A stretch of 64,000 nucleotides of DNA from CAYNWT01 sp964485095 (GCA_964485095.1 CAZAIB010000009.1:1-64000); one strand, 5' to 3'. Counted from the stretch's first letter, positions 43,048 to 52,930 are shown. Translations and numbers: made by a program. The notes: generated from the sequence alone by a model not told the origin.

Positions 43048-45348
43048 TTAGCCGCCACGTCCCGGAGGTGCTCCGTTGTTGTAGCCTGCTGGCGGTCCAC
43101 CACCGCCTCCATCGCCGTCACCACCGTAACCTGGTGGCGGTCCACCATCCTGGCCGGCCGGAGGGCCGCCGTTGTCTCCATCGCCACCGTAGTTACTAAG
43201 ACCGTTACTGCCGCCGCCAAGGCCACCGCCCAGACCGCCGCCACTTGCTACCGCTTCGCCTTCTCGGTCCTTCCAACCAAGTTCGTCGAAGTGCTTGTTC
43301 ATGGCTCGCATGAATCCTCGCCGTCTGGCCAGCGTTCTGTCACCGTACGGAGTTGAAACAGTCAGGATATCGCCGTCTGGACGAGCAACCGTCAGTCGTG
43401 AACCCAGACTACTTCGGGCGTCTCTGTCCATCGCATTCAGTTGGTCTTTGAGACCAGTCAGGACATTCGGATCAAGGGCTGGGGTCGACACACCCAACAG
43501 GATATCCCGCGACTCGAACTGAACCTTCTCTTTGTTCAGCGTCTGTCTATCCATGCGAAGTACATATGACTTCTTCTCACCCCCTACAAAGTCTCCAACT
43601 TTGACTTTCAGTCCAGACCTGTCGAGTTCATCGTCTGCCGAAATCTTAGTTCCGGATTCGAAGTACCAATAGAACATGTTGATCTCTGCTTCCGGTTCAA
43701 TACCATCCTGAACCTTGTTCACAAAGTACTGGGAGTCATATGGAACTTCGATTGGGCCGGACGGTTCGCTCCACTCCGTCTCAAGAACCTCACGCTCCGC
43801 AAGAGCGTAGTCGTCAAGTTCATCAGGCGGGAGACCGTAGTGTGGGTTTTCAAGCTCCACGCGAACTCGATACCGGTAAGTCTTGCCCTGCTCTACAGCA
43901 AAGTCGATGTAACGAAACAGGAACAGGTTTCCGACTGCGGAATTCGTCGCTTCAGTCAGGCCTGCCTCTTCAAGATCTTTCTTATACTTCTTCCAGGCAT
44001 CCTTGTCTGAAGCCAGTTCGTTCTCTTTTTCCTGTTGGTTAAGAGTGTCATTGGACCAGCCGCGAGTGCCTTGCTTCTTCTTCTTTTTATTCTGCTTTTT
44101 CTGCAACGCTTCGTAGTGCTTACGAATCAGTTCATCCTGTTTCTTCTGTCGATCAATCTGCGACTGAGACAGAGTGAAGTTTTCGATTCGAGGATGCGAG
44201 ACTTCCTTGCCCCATTTCTCCGTTAGCCGTTGAGGCAATGGCATAGTCATTGCTTTATTCGTGACCGCCGAATCAACTGTCTCAGGGTCACGCTTGTTGG
44301 CATTGCGAATCACGTCAACAGCGACCTGGGTATCAACATCCTCCCACTCACTGCTCCACGGATCGTCTCCTGGTACAGCAACCTTTCGCTGGATTTTGTA
44401 GTCCAGGTACTTGAGCGAACTGGTCACAAGCGAGTGAGAAATTGGCAGGTGCAATGACCGGGCGAGTTGCTCACGTTGACGGTAAACATTAACGATTGCT
44501 CGAACCGTCACGGCTCGTCGGCCCTTCGCCTTAAATGGCAAGTTGTCCTGGCTTCCTGCAAGGCCTCCACGGTTTTCTCCCTTACTACCGCCAGGGCCAC
44601 CGAAAGTACGGTCTTTCTTCTTCTTATCTTTCTTGTCTCCACCGAGACCACCACTGCCCAGGCCGCCGCCGCCGAGCCCACCATTACCCAAGCCGCCGCC
44701 ACCGAGCCCACCACCCAGTCCACCGCCTAAGCCGCCACCGAGCCCACCGCCGCCACCAGGGCCGCCAAACTCCCGACCATTGTTGGTTCCGCCTGCGCCG
44801 GCTCCACTTGCTTTGTCACCGTTGAAATTGAACTCAGGTGTATCATCATCGTCTTTGTCGCCGCCGCTCTTACTGTCTTTGCTGGCGCCGTCCTTGCCGT
44901 CTTTCTTTGAATCAGCTGCGGCGGACTTTTTGCCACCAAATGAATCCTGGATAAACGCGACTAAAACGTCCTCAGGCGCGACCATATTCAACTTCGATCG
45001 CTTCTTTCGCTGCGGCTCCAGTGGCCAGGTTAGTTCCGTTGTGAAGACATACTTGTCAAAGCCAACCGCACTGCCCATTCGGTTCGCTCGATCTTCGATA
45101 TTTGCGATGTCCAGAAACTGGAAATCGCCCTGGTCAGACACTTCCTTGTCTGTGGGCCAACTGCTGGTCTCCATTGCAGTCTGAGTGTCAAGCGCCTTCT
45201 TCTCCAGCTCTCGGCTGGTGCGTTTATCACCCATCCACCTGCTGCTGTACAAGGCAAACACAGCCAGCAAAACCACGACGGTGATACCAATTTTTTCACC
45301 GTGGTTGATACCAAACTGCTTCCAGTCGATGTTCTTCAGCTTGTCCAT
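43048..45348 (-). CDS. Glycine-rich single-anchor membrane protein of the pilM gene set
   Basis: A 766-residue protein with one N-terminal membrane segment (about 20-36, IGITVVVLLAVFALYSS) and a large outer part. Along it lie a Ser/Lys/Asp-rich linker (about 140-170), a long repeat of GGGLGGGLGG-type units (about 190-240), a Lys-rich coiled region (about 405-460, KKQNKKKKKQG), and mixed alpha/beta stretches such as KTYRYRVRVELENPHYGLPP. The C-terminus is Gly/Pro-rich (PPGYGGDGDGGG). A GGGAG site precedes the ATG. No known domain is recognised, but its place after PilM and its single anchor suggest a part of a pilus or secretion inner-membrane platform, perhaps PilP-like. Confidence 0.8.
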   Translation of the reverse strand: MDKLKNIDWKQFGINHGEKIGITVVVLLAVFALYSSRWMGDKRTSRELEKKALDTQTAMETSSWPTDKEVSDQGDFQFLDIANIEDRANRMGSAVGFDKYVFTTELTWPLEPQRKKRSKLNMVAPEDVLVAFIQDSFGGKKSAAADSKKDGKDGASKDSKSGGDKDDDDTPEFNFNGDKASGAGAGGTNNGREFGGPGGGGGLGGGLGGGLGGGLGGGGLGNGGLGGGGLGSGGLGGDKKDKKKKDRTFGGPGGSKGENRGGLAGSQDNLPFKAKGRRAVTVRAIVNVYRQREQLARSLHLPISHSLVTSSLKYLDYKIQRKVAVPGDDPWSSEWEDVDTQVAVDVIRNANKRDPETVDSAVTNKAMTMPLPQRLTEKWGKEVSHPRIENFTLSQSQIDRQKKQDELIRKHYEALQKKQNKKKKKQGTRGWSNDTLNQQEKENELASDKDAWKKYKKDLEEAGLTEATNSAVGNLFLFRYIDFAVEQGKTYRYRVRVELENPHYGLPPDELDDYALAEREVLETEWSEPSGPIEVPYDSQYFVNKVQDGIEPEAEINMFYWYFESGTKISADDELDRSGLKVKVGDFVGGEKKSYVLRMDRQTLNKEKVQFESRDILLGVSTPALDPNVLTGLKDQLNAMDRDARSSLGSRLTVARPDGDILTVSTPYGDRTLARRRGFMRAMNKHFDELGWKDREGEAVASGGGLGGGLGGGSNGLSNYGGDGDNGGPPAGQDGGPPPGYGGDGDGGGGGPPAGYNNGAPPGRGG

Positions 45349-45434
45349 AACACAACTCCCATAGCTCTAACGAACTTGACGTCAGGTGGGTCTGTAAAAA
45401 ATCAGTGTCTTGTTGCTTCTATCCGCGGAGCAGC

Positions 45435-47390
45435 CTATTTCGCCTTCTCAGACATAGGCTTATCATCCTTCATCGCGCCATCCTTCATCGCGCCATCCTT
45501 CATCGCGCCGTCCTTCATNNNNNNNNNNNNNNNNNNNNNNNNNNNNNNNNNNNNNNNNNNNNNNNNNNNNNNNNNNNNNNNNNNNNNNNNNNNNNNNNNN
45601 NNNNNNNNNNNNNNNNNNCATCCTTCATCGCGCCATCCTTCATCGCGCCATCCTTCATCGCGCCGTCCTTCATCGCGCCGTCCTTCATCGCGCCGTCCTT
45701 CATCGCGCCGTCCTTCATCGNNNNNNNNNNNNNNNNNNNNNNNNNNNNNNNNNNNNNNNNNNNNNNNNNNNNNNNNNNNNNNNNNNNNNNNNNNNNNNNN
45801 NNNNNNNNNNNNNNNNNNNNCGCCATCCTTCATCGCGCCGGCCGCTTTCATGTCCTCCGATGCAGCCTTCTCCTTGAGCATTTCCTGCATCTTCGCAGCC
45901 TCATCGTCAGAGGCTCTGAAGATGGTAATCAGGCCAGCCACGACGACTGTCGCCAGTGTTGGATCTCGAAGTGCTGCTTCCAGTGGATCGACTTCGCCTG
46001 GATCGCTTTTCTTAGTTCGAGACGATGCGCCACCAAAGCCTCCTGATGACGATGAGTCTTCATCGCCGATGGAACCGGCTCCACTTCCGCCTCCACCAAA
46101 ACCGCCAAAACCTCCACCACCACCCATACTGGCGGCTCGACCAGCACCATCGCCTGGTGATCCGCCGAATCCTCCGCCCATGCCCCCAAGTCCTCCACCG
46201 CCAGCTCCGGAAACAGAACTGGCTGATCGGCCACTCTCGTTGGCGGCCTCCCAGTGGACTCGAACAATCTCAACCGGCCAGGCTGAGTTCGTCAGCTGGG
46301 CCAACACTTCCGGCAATTTATCCTGTTCGATAGTAAGCCTGGTCTTGAAGCCACGCGTTCGGTACTTGCCATCCTCTTTGTTATGAACATACCGACGCTG
46401 TGGTGCTGAAGACTGGCTACCAGTGGCAAACGAAGAGTTCGAACCAGGGGCTTTCTTCTTTTGGGACGTGTTTTCAGGTGAGCCGAATTCTTCGATAACG
46501 TCGAAGTCCAGAGACGGGCTTGAAATTGTGACCTTAGCTTTCGCCGCGCCACCCATTCCGCCCATTCCGCCGCCATTTGAGCTGCTGTTTTCACCGCCAA
46601 CAGTACCTGCACCACCGCCACCACCACCCATCATGTTGGCTTCGCGACCTCCACTCATCATGTTGGCGTAGTTCGACATTCCGCCTGCAGCACCGCCTCC
46701 TTTGGAAGACTTCTTCTTACCATCCAGGTTTCCGCCATACAGCCGCAGTTCATGCAGTTGTCTGACAGGTGCCTCGGTAATTGACCTGGCCGCCGCTTCA
46801 GTGTTGACCTTATCGATTGATCTCAGCAACTGGGCGACAAGCCATTCGTCTTCCTGAGCGTCCCAAACCTGTGTCCATGTTGGTAGACCATTCCAGGTTC
46901 CCGCAGGAACTCGGTGTATTGCAGACGTGTTGACTTCACACAGCCCTTTACCGTCACGGTAGGTATTGATTTGCGTAAGAACCTGCTTTTCGTGCTGGCG
47001 ATCGTACTCTGTTTTGTAGATGGTCAGGCCGCCGGTATCAGACCCTTCAAACTTCTGCCCGAAAGAAAGATTCTTTACGTAAGGCAGCATGCGTTTGGGC
47101 CAAAATATGGAATCACCGTTTTGCTGATCGAGCCACAGCTTTTGAGCCGATCGATCGTACGCCGCTCGGTGCAATTCGTTGAGCTTCTTGGCCCCGGCGA
47201 TCCAACTCTGATTCGGAGCCTTCGCGCCCTGGCCAGCCTTACTGAATTCAGACTTGAGAGTGTCCTCTCGTCCCTGAATTTGCTCCTGCATCGAACCGTT
47301 GTATAGGAACCACGAAACCAGTGGCACTAACAGCGCGAGCCCAAACAGAACCCAGAAACGGTGTGTGATTAGCGGTTGTAGTTTTTCCAT
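45435..47390 (-). CDS. Single-anchor protein with MKDGA repeat tail (PilO-like position), gapped
   Basis: About 650 residues as written, but two 100-N gaps fall inside the C-terminal repeat, so true length is unknown. The N-terminus (LITHRFWVLFGLALLVPLVSWF, about 8-29) is a single anchor of the kind seen in PilO-like proteins. A soluble part follows (about 30-230). Then come Gly/Met-rich linkers, a GAGSIGDEDSSSSGGFG motif also found in the neighbouring PilM fusion, and a short hydrophobic stretch (LATVVVAGLITIF). The tail is a run of MKDGA pentapeptides ending in MKDDKPMSEKAK. Because 100 is not a multiple of three, the written frame breaks inside the array; in each block one frame reads MKDGA. 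Confidence 0.8.
   Translation of the reverse strand: MEKLQPLITHRFWVLFGLALLVPLVSWFLYNGSMQEQIQGREDTLKSEFSKAGQGAKAPNQSWIAGAKKLNELHRAAYDRSAQKLWLDQQNGDSIFWPKRMLPYVKNLSFGQKFEGSDTGGLTIYKTEYDRQHEKQVLTQINTYRDGKGLCEVNTSAIHRVPAGTWNGLPTWTQVWDAQEDEWLVAQLLRSIDKVNTEAAARSITEAPVRQLHELRLYGGNLDGKKKSSKGGGAAGGMSNYANMMSGGREANMMGGGGGGAGTVGGENSSSNGGGMGGMGGAAKAKVTISSPSLDFDVIEEFGSPENTSQKKKAPGSNSSFATGSQSSAPQRRYVHNKEDGKYRTRGFKTRLTIEQDKLPEVLAQLTNSAWPVEIVRVHWEAANESGRSASSVSGAGGGGLGGMGGGFGGSPGDGAGRAASMGGGGGFGGFGGGGSGAGSIGDEDSSSSGGFGGASSRTKKSDPGEVDPLEAALRDPTLATVVVAGLITIFRASDDEAAKMQEMLKEKAASEDMKAAGAMKDGXXXXXXXXXXXXXXXXXXXXXXXXXXXXXXXXXXDEGRRDEGRRDEGRRDEGRRDEGWRDEGWRDEGXXXXXXXXXXXXXXXXXXXXXXXXXXXXXXXXXXMKDGAMKDGAMKDGAMKDDKPMSEKAK
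45519..45618. other. Assembly gap (100 N) inside the MKDGA array
   Basis: A run of exactly 100 N, the usual placeholder for a gap of unknown size. It interrupts the tandem repeat, which short reads cannot cross. Confidence 0.97.
45721..45820. other. Second assembly gap (100 N) inside the MKDGA array
   Basis: A second run of exactly 100 N in the same repeat. The 102-base block between the two gaps is pure repeat, so its order and position are also uncertain. Confidence 0.97.
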
Positions 47391-47434
47391 CTCTCAAAAC
47401 TCTCAGATAGTCGTTCAGAAGAAAACGAACAGAA

Positions 47435-49636
47435 CTATTTCTTAGCCTTTGATGTTGCGGGAGGTTCTTCATCCTTCCGGTCCGCCATCGGTGTTGGTAC
47501 CCACACAAACTTCACAACAAACTGCCACTCAGTAACCGTTCGAGTTTCGACTCGGTCAATGTTGATCTTGCTCCCGTCGAGGCGACCAATGCTTGAACCG
47601 GCGCCTGAATCAGACTGGCCAAAGCCACCGGCCGAACTCGATTCATCTTCATCACCAATCGAGCCAGCTCCGGTTCCTCCACCCCCTCCGCCGCCGCCGC
47701 CGCCACCGAAGCTGGCAGCACGCCCATTCCCGCCGGAGAACGGAGAACCGCCGTTTCGTGTTGACGAACCAGCACTATTCGGATCGAAAGGAACTTCGTT
47801 GTCAACAGCCTCATAAAGCAGGGCGTGAGTGATACCCAACTTGCGGACTGGAATTACCTTACCGTCGCGTTCAATTTCCCACTTCTGCAGGTTCTGGACG
47901 AACTGCCGGTTGATGAACTCACGGTCTGAATTTGTCAGGTCACTCTTATCTGAATCGCGATCGTCCCGATAGTGGTAACCCATCAACGTGAAGACATAGC
48001 CACTACCAGTTGGCTCTGTCTCCTGATCGCGTTGCAGCATGAAGTTGCCAATGTTGTCGCTTACTTTAGCTCCTGCCGTTGTCGTTTCGGTTGGCAGTTC
48101 TTTCCACCAACCTTTCAGGTCACTGATCTTCTCAGCAGTGATGCTGGTCAGCTTCAGGCGATTCTTGACCGTCGGGTCAGTCTCATCGTTTTGTTCTTCG
48201 TTGAGATCGCGTGGCTGAGCCTCGTTGATTGCTTTGTAGACTTCAGCCCAGAATTCTCGTCGCTCAAGAAGACCAGTCAGCCCCAGGCCGTCTTCCTTAA
48301 TTTTGCCGTGAGACGTTACTTCTTCTTCATAGTTTCTCGTGTTGTCTGAAACCTTACCTGAAAGGGTCTTAACCGCGGCGTGCCCCTTCTCGAACTTCTC
48401 TTTGCTAACAGAGTTCAAAACCATCGCGTTGCCAACTGCCGACAGCGAGAACGCAGCCAACAAACCGGCCGCTCCGGCAATCGCCCATGGCTTCTTGCGA
48501 CGGATGGTTCGTTCCATCGCAATTTCGGGTGGCAACAACGACGTCTTGATTCGCGTGACGTCAATCCCCTGCAGTGCCAGTCCATAAGGAACCGCAAAGC
48601 TCATGACGTTGTCCTGGAACAGCGACGAGTTCAAAACACTGTCGCCAACAAGACCGTTGTAATTTTCAACGCGTTCGACTTCGTACTGCAGGTTCTGCTG
48701 CAGGAACTTCTGCAAACCAGCCAGCTTGAACCCGTTACCAACCCCAAGCACCTTTGAGATAGACGCTTCTCGGTTCACACTGGAGAAGTAACCGATCGAA
48801 CGCTGAATCTCAGAAACATAATCATTGAAGACCGGTCGCAATGCCTGGAACACTGCTCGCGGGTCAGGTGAACGCGTGGCGTTGCACTTGAGGTGTTCGG
48901 CCTTCGCGAACGTCAGCTTCATTTCCTTGGTCAACGCTCGCGTGAAGTGGTTCCCGCCGATCGGCACGTTACGGATCCAGATACTGCGTCCGTTTGAAAC
49001 CAACAACGTTGTATTGTCAGCACCCATGTCAATCAGGATTGAGTGCGAACCGTTCTCCGCCGGGTCACCATGATCTGTGCGATGCCCAAAGACGTCGTAA
49101 CTTAGAAAGTTGTACAACGCCAGCGGCGCGGTCTGGACGATTTCGACTTCCTGACTCGCGTCGATGAACGGCTGCATTTGAGCCAACACCTGTTCGCGCT
49201 TCATTGCAAACAGACCGACTTCGGCTTCCAGCATGAAGCCACTCTCTTCAACACCACCGCCCAATGGTTGGTAGTCCCAAATCACATCGTCCAGGTCGAA
49301 CGGAATTTGCTGGCGAGCTTCGTACTTGACGATCTCCGCAACCTTGCTGGATTCAACAGGCGGCAGCTTGATGAACTTCGCCAGCGACGTTTGACCTGGT
49401 ACGGCGATAACAAGCTTGTCACCCTTCACCGTGTTGCGAGAGAGAAACGTCTCAAGCGCGGCGGGAATGAGTTCTTCAGGGATCGCGTCTGGCTGACTCA
49501 GAATTTTTGGGTGTGGGACATAATCGAAAGCGACAGCAACCGCTTGCTTGGCCGCTTCGGCATAACGCAGCTTGATTGCTTTCAAGCCCGCCTGACCAAT
49601 ATCGATACCCCACGCAGTCTGAATTTTTTCAGCCAT
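47435..49636 (-). CDS. pilM: PilM-like ATPase fused to a PilN-like membrane domain
   Basis: A 733-residue fusion. Residues 1 to about 360 are PilM, an actin-like protein of the type IV pilus platform: WGIDIGQAGLKAIKLRY is the phosphate-1 loop, LVIAVPGQTS and VAEIVKYEARQQIPFDLDDVIWDY are PilM-typical, and ILIDMGADNTTLLV is the second phosphate loop. A basic RRKK and membrane segment (about 385-410, WAIAGAAGLLAAFSLSAVG) begin the PilN-like part, followed by an outer domain with likely coiled coil. Near the C-terminus lies a run of Gly residues with GAGSIGDEDESSSAGGFG, shared with the next gene. It lacks pilus ATPase, secretin or pilin genes nearby. A GAAGG site precedes the ATG. Confidence 0.9.
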   Translation of the reverse strand: MAEKIQTAWGIDIGQAGLKAIKLRYAEAAKQAVAVAFDYVPHPKILSQPDAIPEELIPAALETFLSRNTVKGDKLVIAVPGQTSLAKFIKLPPVESSKVAEIVKYEARQQIPFDLDDVIWDYQPLGGGVEESGFMLEAEVGLFAMKREQVLAQMQPFIDASQEVEIVQTAPLALYNFLSYDVFGHRTDHGDPAENGSHSILIDMGADNTTLLVSNGRSIWIRNVPIGGNHFTRALTKEMKLTFAKAEHLKCNATRSPDPRAVFQALRPVFNDYVSEIQRSIGYFSSVNREASISKVLGVGNGFKLAGLQKFLQQNLQYEVERVENYNGLVGDSVLNSSLFQDNVMSFAVPYGLALQGIDVTRIKTSLLPPEIAMERTIRRKKPWAIAGAAGLLAAFSLSAVGNAMVLNSVSKEKFEKGHAAVKTLSGKVSDNTRNYEEEVTSHGKIKEDGLGLTGLLERREFWAEVYKAINEAQPRDLNEEQNDETDPTVKNRLKLTSITAEKISDLKGWWKELPTETTTAGAKVSDNIGNFMLQRDQETEPTGSGYVFTLMGYHYRDDRDSDKSDLTNSDREFINRQFVQNLQKWEIERDGKVIPVRKLGITHALLYEAVDNEVPFDPNSAGSSTRNGGSPFSGGNGRAASFGGGGGGGGGGGTGAGSIGDEDESSSAGGFGQSDSGAGSSIGRLDGSKINIDRVETRTVTEWQFVVKFVWVPTPMADRKDEEPPATSKAKK

Positions 49637-50092
49637 GCGTTCGACCTTCTTCTACTCTTGGATGAGTCGCCAGAGAACACGCTGAATCACGCGCCCTCTT
49701 GTTCGCGAATGCGATTGTAAGATATGCACAGAATGCCTGCAGATTGCTCTAAATCCAAGCTACCACAGGGTTTTCCGTTCCGTCAACTAAAATCAAACGT
49801 CCCTGACTTACCTGGTCGACTTCCTGTCACCTATCCCTCATGATGCCATCGACGCTTCAGACAGCAAGTGTCACCACATCCTTTCTCGAATTGGCGTGAA
49901 GCAATTTGTGAACGATGCGAAAAGCAGTCAGGAAGGCGTGGTAGAAGAGTCCGACTTGCCCGCTGTTTCAGCTTTTGACACCCTTCCAAGCCCAATCTTT
50001 GACGACACTGGCAGGCCGGAAGTTCCGCTTCTGGATTGAATTTTTCCGCCGAACCGACTCAATCGCCCCATCCGGCTGACGTAACTGCATAA
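49637..50092. promoter_or_regulatory. Divergent region between pilM and the GH38-like gene
   Basis: About 456 bases between divergent genes, presumably with both promoters. A minus-strand frame here (49928-50524) mostly lies antisense to the plus-strand gene and is not supported. I see no RNA gene or clear hairpin. Confidence 0.4.
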
Positions 50093-52870
50093 ATGACAAT
50101 GGGATACAGCAAGACTGTCATTATTCTTCCAGGCTACGGTCTGGACAATTTGCCGTACGACATTGATGACCAACAGGCCACAGGGTTGCTGAATGCCTTC
50201 GCTATTGCGTGCCATCCCACACTGTTGGCCCAAAGCGATGGCATGCCTTCGTGGTCCAGCTGCGACGAACACGCCGACATCGATCCCGGAACCCTGTTCA
50301 TAATACCACCCATTAGCGAAGACAATCTGTACGGCAATTGGGTCAACAGCGGCGAACCAACCTCCGGTGTCATTCGAGGCATCGGCGAACGGGAAGAGCT
50401 CGCCGCCGCTGTCCTGGCCGAAATCGGAGCCAGCGCAGAAGGCCTGGATACCGATTTGGTCGCTGACTGCATGGCCATCGGGATCGCTCACGCGCTGATG
50501 GAACTGCTGACACAGCAGATGCACTACTTCACCAACATCGACGCTGAAGTGCTGGGCCAGAACACAATCGCTGCTGCCAAAGCGATCGTTGCCGGTAACT
50601 CCACAGATGCAAAAGCCAAACTCACAGTCGCCTACGAAGTCCTGGTCGAAGCGCGCGAACGGTTCTATCCGGTTGACTGCTTCCTAGTCGATCTCTGCCT
50701 GCTAAGCGCCGAACAAGCGAACCAACATCTTGTTCAAACCCTGAATACTCCCACGCCAATTAATCTCCTGATCGAAGGTCAGGAACTCGACAACCTCGAC
50801 GCAAACACCATTGCCGCAATTCACGAAGGGCTGGCAACAGAGACTCCAGACCAGGAACCGCGCGTTGCCGTGTTGGGGGGCGAACACACCAACGTCGCCG
50901 CACCGCTGGTTCCGCTTGCCGACTGGCTAAGAGATTTTCAGGCGGGCATGGAAGGCTTTGGAGCCCGGTTGGGCGAACTGCCAACAGCGTGGGCTCGAAA
51001 ACGGTTCGGGTTCTCAACTCTGCTGCCACAGGTGCTCAAGAGCTTCGGGTTTGAATCCGCACTGCACTTCGCGTTGGACGATGGAACCTTCCCGGATGCC
51101 GAACACAGCAAACTAAGCTGGGAAGGTTCAGACGGAACACAAATCGACGCGATGACTCGCATCCCAATCGCCATCGAAAGCGCGGCGGCATTTCTGCAGT
51201 TGCCGCAGCGAATCGCTGAATCGATGCAGGACGACATGGTCGCCGCCATCCTGTTCGCGCGATGGCCGGATGTGAAAACGCCGTGGCTTTCTGACTTCCA
51301 ACGCATCCACAATTACGGTGACGTGTTTGGCCGGTTCGTGACGCTCAACGAATTTGCCGCTGACTCCGGCGAATCAGGCAACCAGTCGCAGTTTGAAGCT
51401 CGCGAGTACCTCAGCCCGTTTCTCATCCAAGGCTCTGCGCTCGGCCAGAAACGTCCGATCAGCCGCTTCACCCAGGCCCACCAACAACGCGCGCGGCTTG
51501 ATGCGGCTATCGCTTGCAGAACAATTACCCGTCTCATTCGAAACACAAACGAACTCGACCACGCCCGCGCCAAGCTAGAACAGTCGCTGGTTGCCACCGA
51601 CGAACAGCAGCCCATCTCGGACGACGGAACCGCGGCGCTGACTGACTTTACTCGCGAGTCCATCGCGGATCTGGCGAAAGTTTGTGGAGCCGACACCAGT
51701 AGCAACGCCGGGTTGTTCGTGTTCAATCCCCTGTCGTTCGCTCGGCGGGTTGATGTTGAGTTGCCAAACAACGCAGGCACCGCCGTTGCCGAACTACCGG
51801 CTCTTGGTTTTGCGTGGGTCGATTCGCCCAGCCAGCCGGAGACACCGTCCAGGGTTCCGCTGGCAACGAAGTCATTGCTGCACAACGGTTTGTTTGAGGT
51901 TCATATCAGCCAGGAAACCGGCGGCATCTCGACCATCAAGGGATTTGCTCGCAGTCCGAACCGACTGAGCCAACAGATCGCGTTCCGATTTGAGAACCCT
52001 GTCCAGGCGGGAGCTGACGAAGACGGCGATCCGATTCGTACTTCTTATTCGACTCAGAATTGCACCAACATCCAGGTCACCCGCTGCGACGCTTTGGTTG
52101 GCGAGATTGAAGCGAGGGGAACCATTCTCGATCCGCGTGACCAATCGCGGATGGCAAACTTCAAGCAGGTCGTTCGCGTGGTGCACGGTTCTCCCTTCGT
52201 CGAAGTCGACATCGAACTAAGCGATCTGGACCACTTCCCCGAAGGCAACCCGTGGCTCTGTTACTACGGATGCCGATTCGCCTGGAACGACTCGGCAGCG
52301 GCACTGACGCGGTCTGTCTTTGGCCAGGCACACGGGTTCTCCGGCGAACGGTTTGAAAGCCCCCACTATCTGGAAATCGCGTCCGATGATCTTCGCACGA
52401 CGATCATCAACCATGGGATGCCGTTCTATCGCAAGACCGACATGCGGATGGCCGACAGCATCATGATTGTCGAAAGCGAAGACGAACGCCGATTCCGATT
52501 CACCATCGCAATCGACCAGCCGTACCCACAGCAAGCCGCACTGAACGCAATGACGCCACCGCTCACGGTTCCCACAGGCAAACCGGCAGCCGGCCCGTCC
52601 GGTTGGTTCGCTCGGCTAAGTGTGAAGAACGTTGTGATTACCGAGTACCCTGATTCGACAAGACCGGACACGGCGACCCAAACCTTCCGCTTCATGGAAA
52701 CCGAAGGCCGCGCGGTCAACGCGAAGTTCGCGTGCTTCAAACCGGCCACAGCCGCGCGGAAAGTCGATTTCCAGGGCAACGAAGTTCAGCAACTGGTCGT
52801 CGAACCAGATGGCTCTGTTACCATCGACTTCAGGAAGTACGAACTTTGCGACGTGCAAATCGACTTCTAA
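50093..52870 (+). CDS. GH38-like (alpha-mannosidase-related) protein
   Basis: A 925-residue soluble protein without a signal peptide. The outline fits glycoside hydrolase family 38: an N-terminal catalytic-like region with ARKRFGFSTLLPQVLKSFGF and ALHFALDDGTFP, a helical middle, and a C-terminal beta-sandwich region (from about 545) with NAGLFVFNPLSFARRVDVEL, LHNGLFEVHISQETGGISTI and GEIEARGTILDP, as in the GH38 C-terminal domain. I do not see the usual catalytic Asp motif of active mannosidases near the N-terminus, so activity is uncertain. The ATG at 50099 is a possible alternative start. cmk follows 60 bases downstream. Confidence 0.7.
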   Translation: MTMGYSKTVIILPGYGLDNLPYDIDDQQATGLLNAFAIACHPTLLAQSDGMPSWSSCDEHADIDPGTLFIIPPISEDNLYGNWVNSGEPTSGVIRGIGEREELAAAVLAEIGASAEGLDTDLVADCMAIGIAHALMELLTQQMHYFTNIDAEVLGQNTIAAAKAIVAGNSTDAKAKLTVAYEVLVEARERFYPVDCFLVDLCLLSAEQANQHLVQTLNTPTPINLLIEGQELDNLDANTIAAIHEGLATETPDQEPRVAVLGGEHTNVAAPLVPLADWLRDFQAGMEGFGARLGELPTAWARKRFGFSTLLPQVLKSFGFESALHFALDDGTFPDAEHSKLSWEGSDGTQIDAMTRIPIAIESAAAFLQLPQRIAESMQDDMVAAILFARWPDVKTPWLSDFQRIHNYGDVFGRFVTLNEFAADSGESGNQSQFEAREYLSPFLIQGSALGQKRPISRFTQAHQQRARLDAAIACRTITRLIRNTNELDHARAKLEQSLVATDEQQPISDDGTAALTDFTRESIADLAKVCGADTSSNAGLFVFNPLSFARRVDVELPNNAGTAVAELPALGFAWVDSPSQPETPSRVPLATKSLLHNGLFEVHISQETGGISTIKGFARSPNRLSQQIAFRFENPVQAGADEDGDPIRTSYSTQNCTNIQVTRCDALVGEIEARGTILDPRDQSRMANFKQVVRVVHGSPFVEVDIELSDLDHFPEGNPWLCYYGCRFAWNDSAAALTRSVFGQAHGFSGERFESPHYLEIASDDLRTTIINHGMPFYRKTDMRMADSIMIVESEDERRFRFTIAIDQPYPQQAALNAMTPPLTVPTGKPAAGPSGWFARLSVKNVVITEYPDSTRPDTATQTFRFMETEGRAVNAKFACFKPATAARKVDFQGNEVQQLVVEPDGSVTIDFRKYELCDVQIDF

Positions 52871-52930
52871 GTCCTCGCGCCTGAGTTCGCTCGAAAACAC
52901 CTTTGCCGCCAGTCATTCTGGTTACGCCAC

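Larger units (their letters stand above)
45459..45835 (-). repeat. 15-base tandem repeat encoding MKDGA
   Basis: The unit CGCGCCRTCCTTCAT on the plus strand encodes Met-Lys-Asp-Gly-Ala on the minus strand. About eleven copies are visible in three blocks around two assembly gaps. Units differ mainly in the Asp codon (GAT or GAC), with GAT units at the left of the middle block and GAC units at the right. The true copy number is not known. Confidence 0.9.

Noticed and set aside
44543..45184. Plus-strand frame with long proline runs
   Set aside because: Antisense to the glycine repeats of the pilM-set protein; GGN codons read backwards give Pro.
45459..45835. Short regular repeats that might suggest a CRISPR array
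   Set aside because: The 15-base units are contiguous without spacers and encode an in-frame pentapeptide; no cas genes nearby.
49928..50524. Minus-strand frame of about 200 codons
   Set aside because: Mostly antisense to the GH38-like gene, which has a better domain match.
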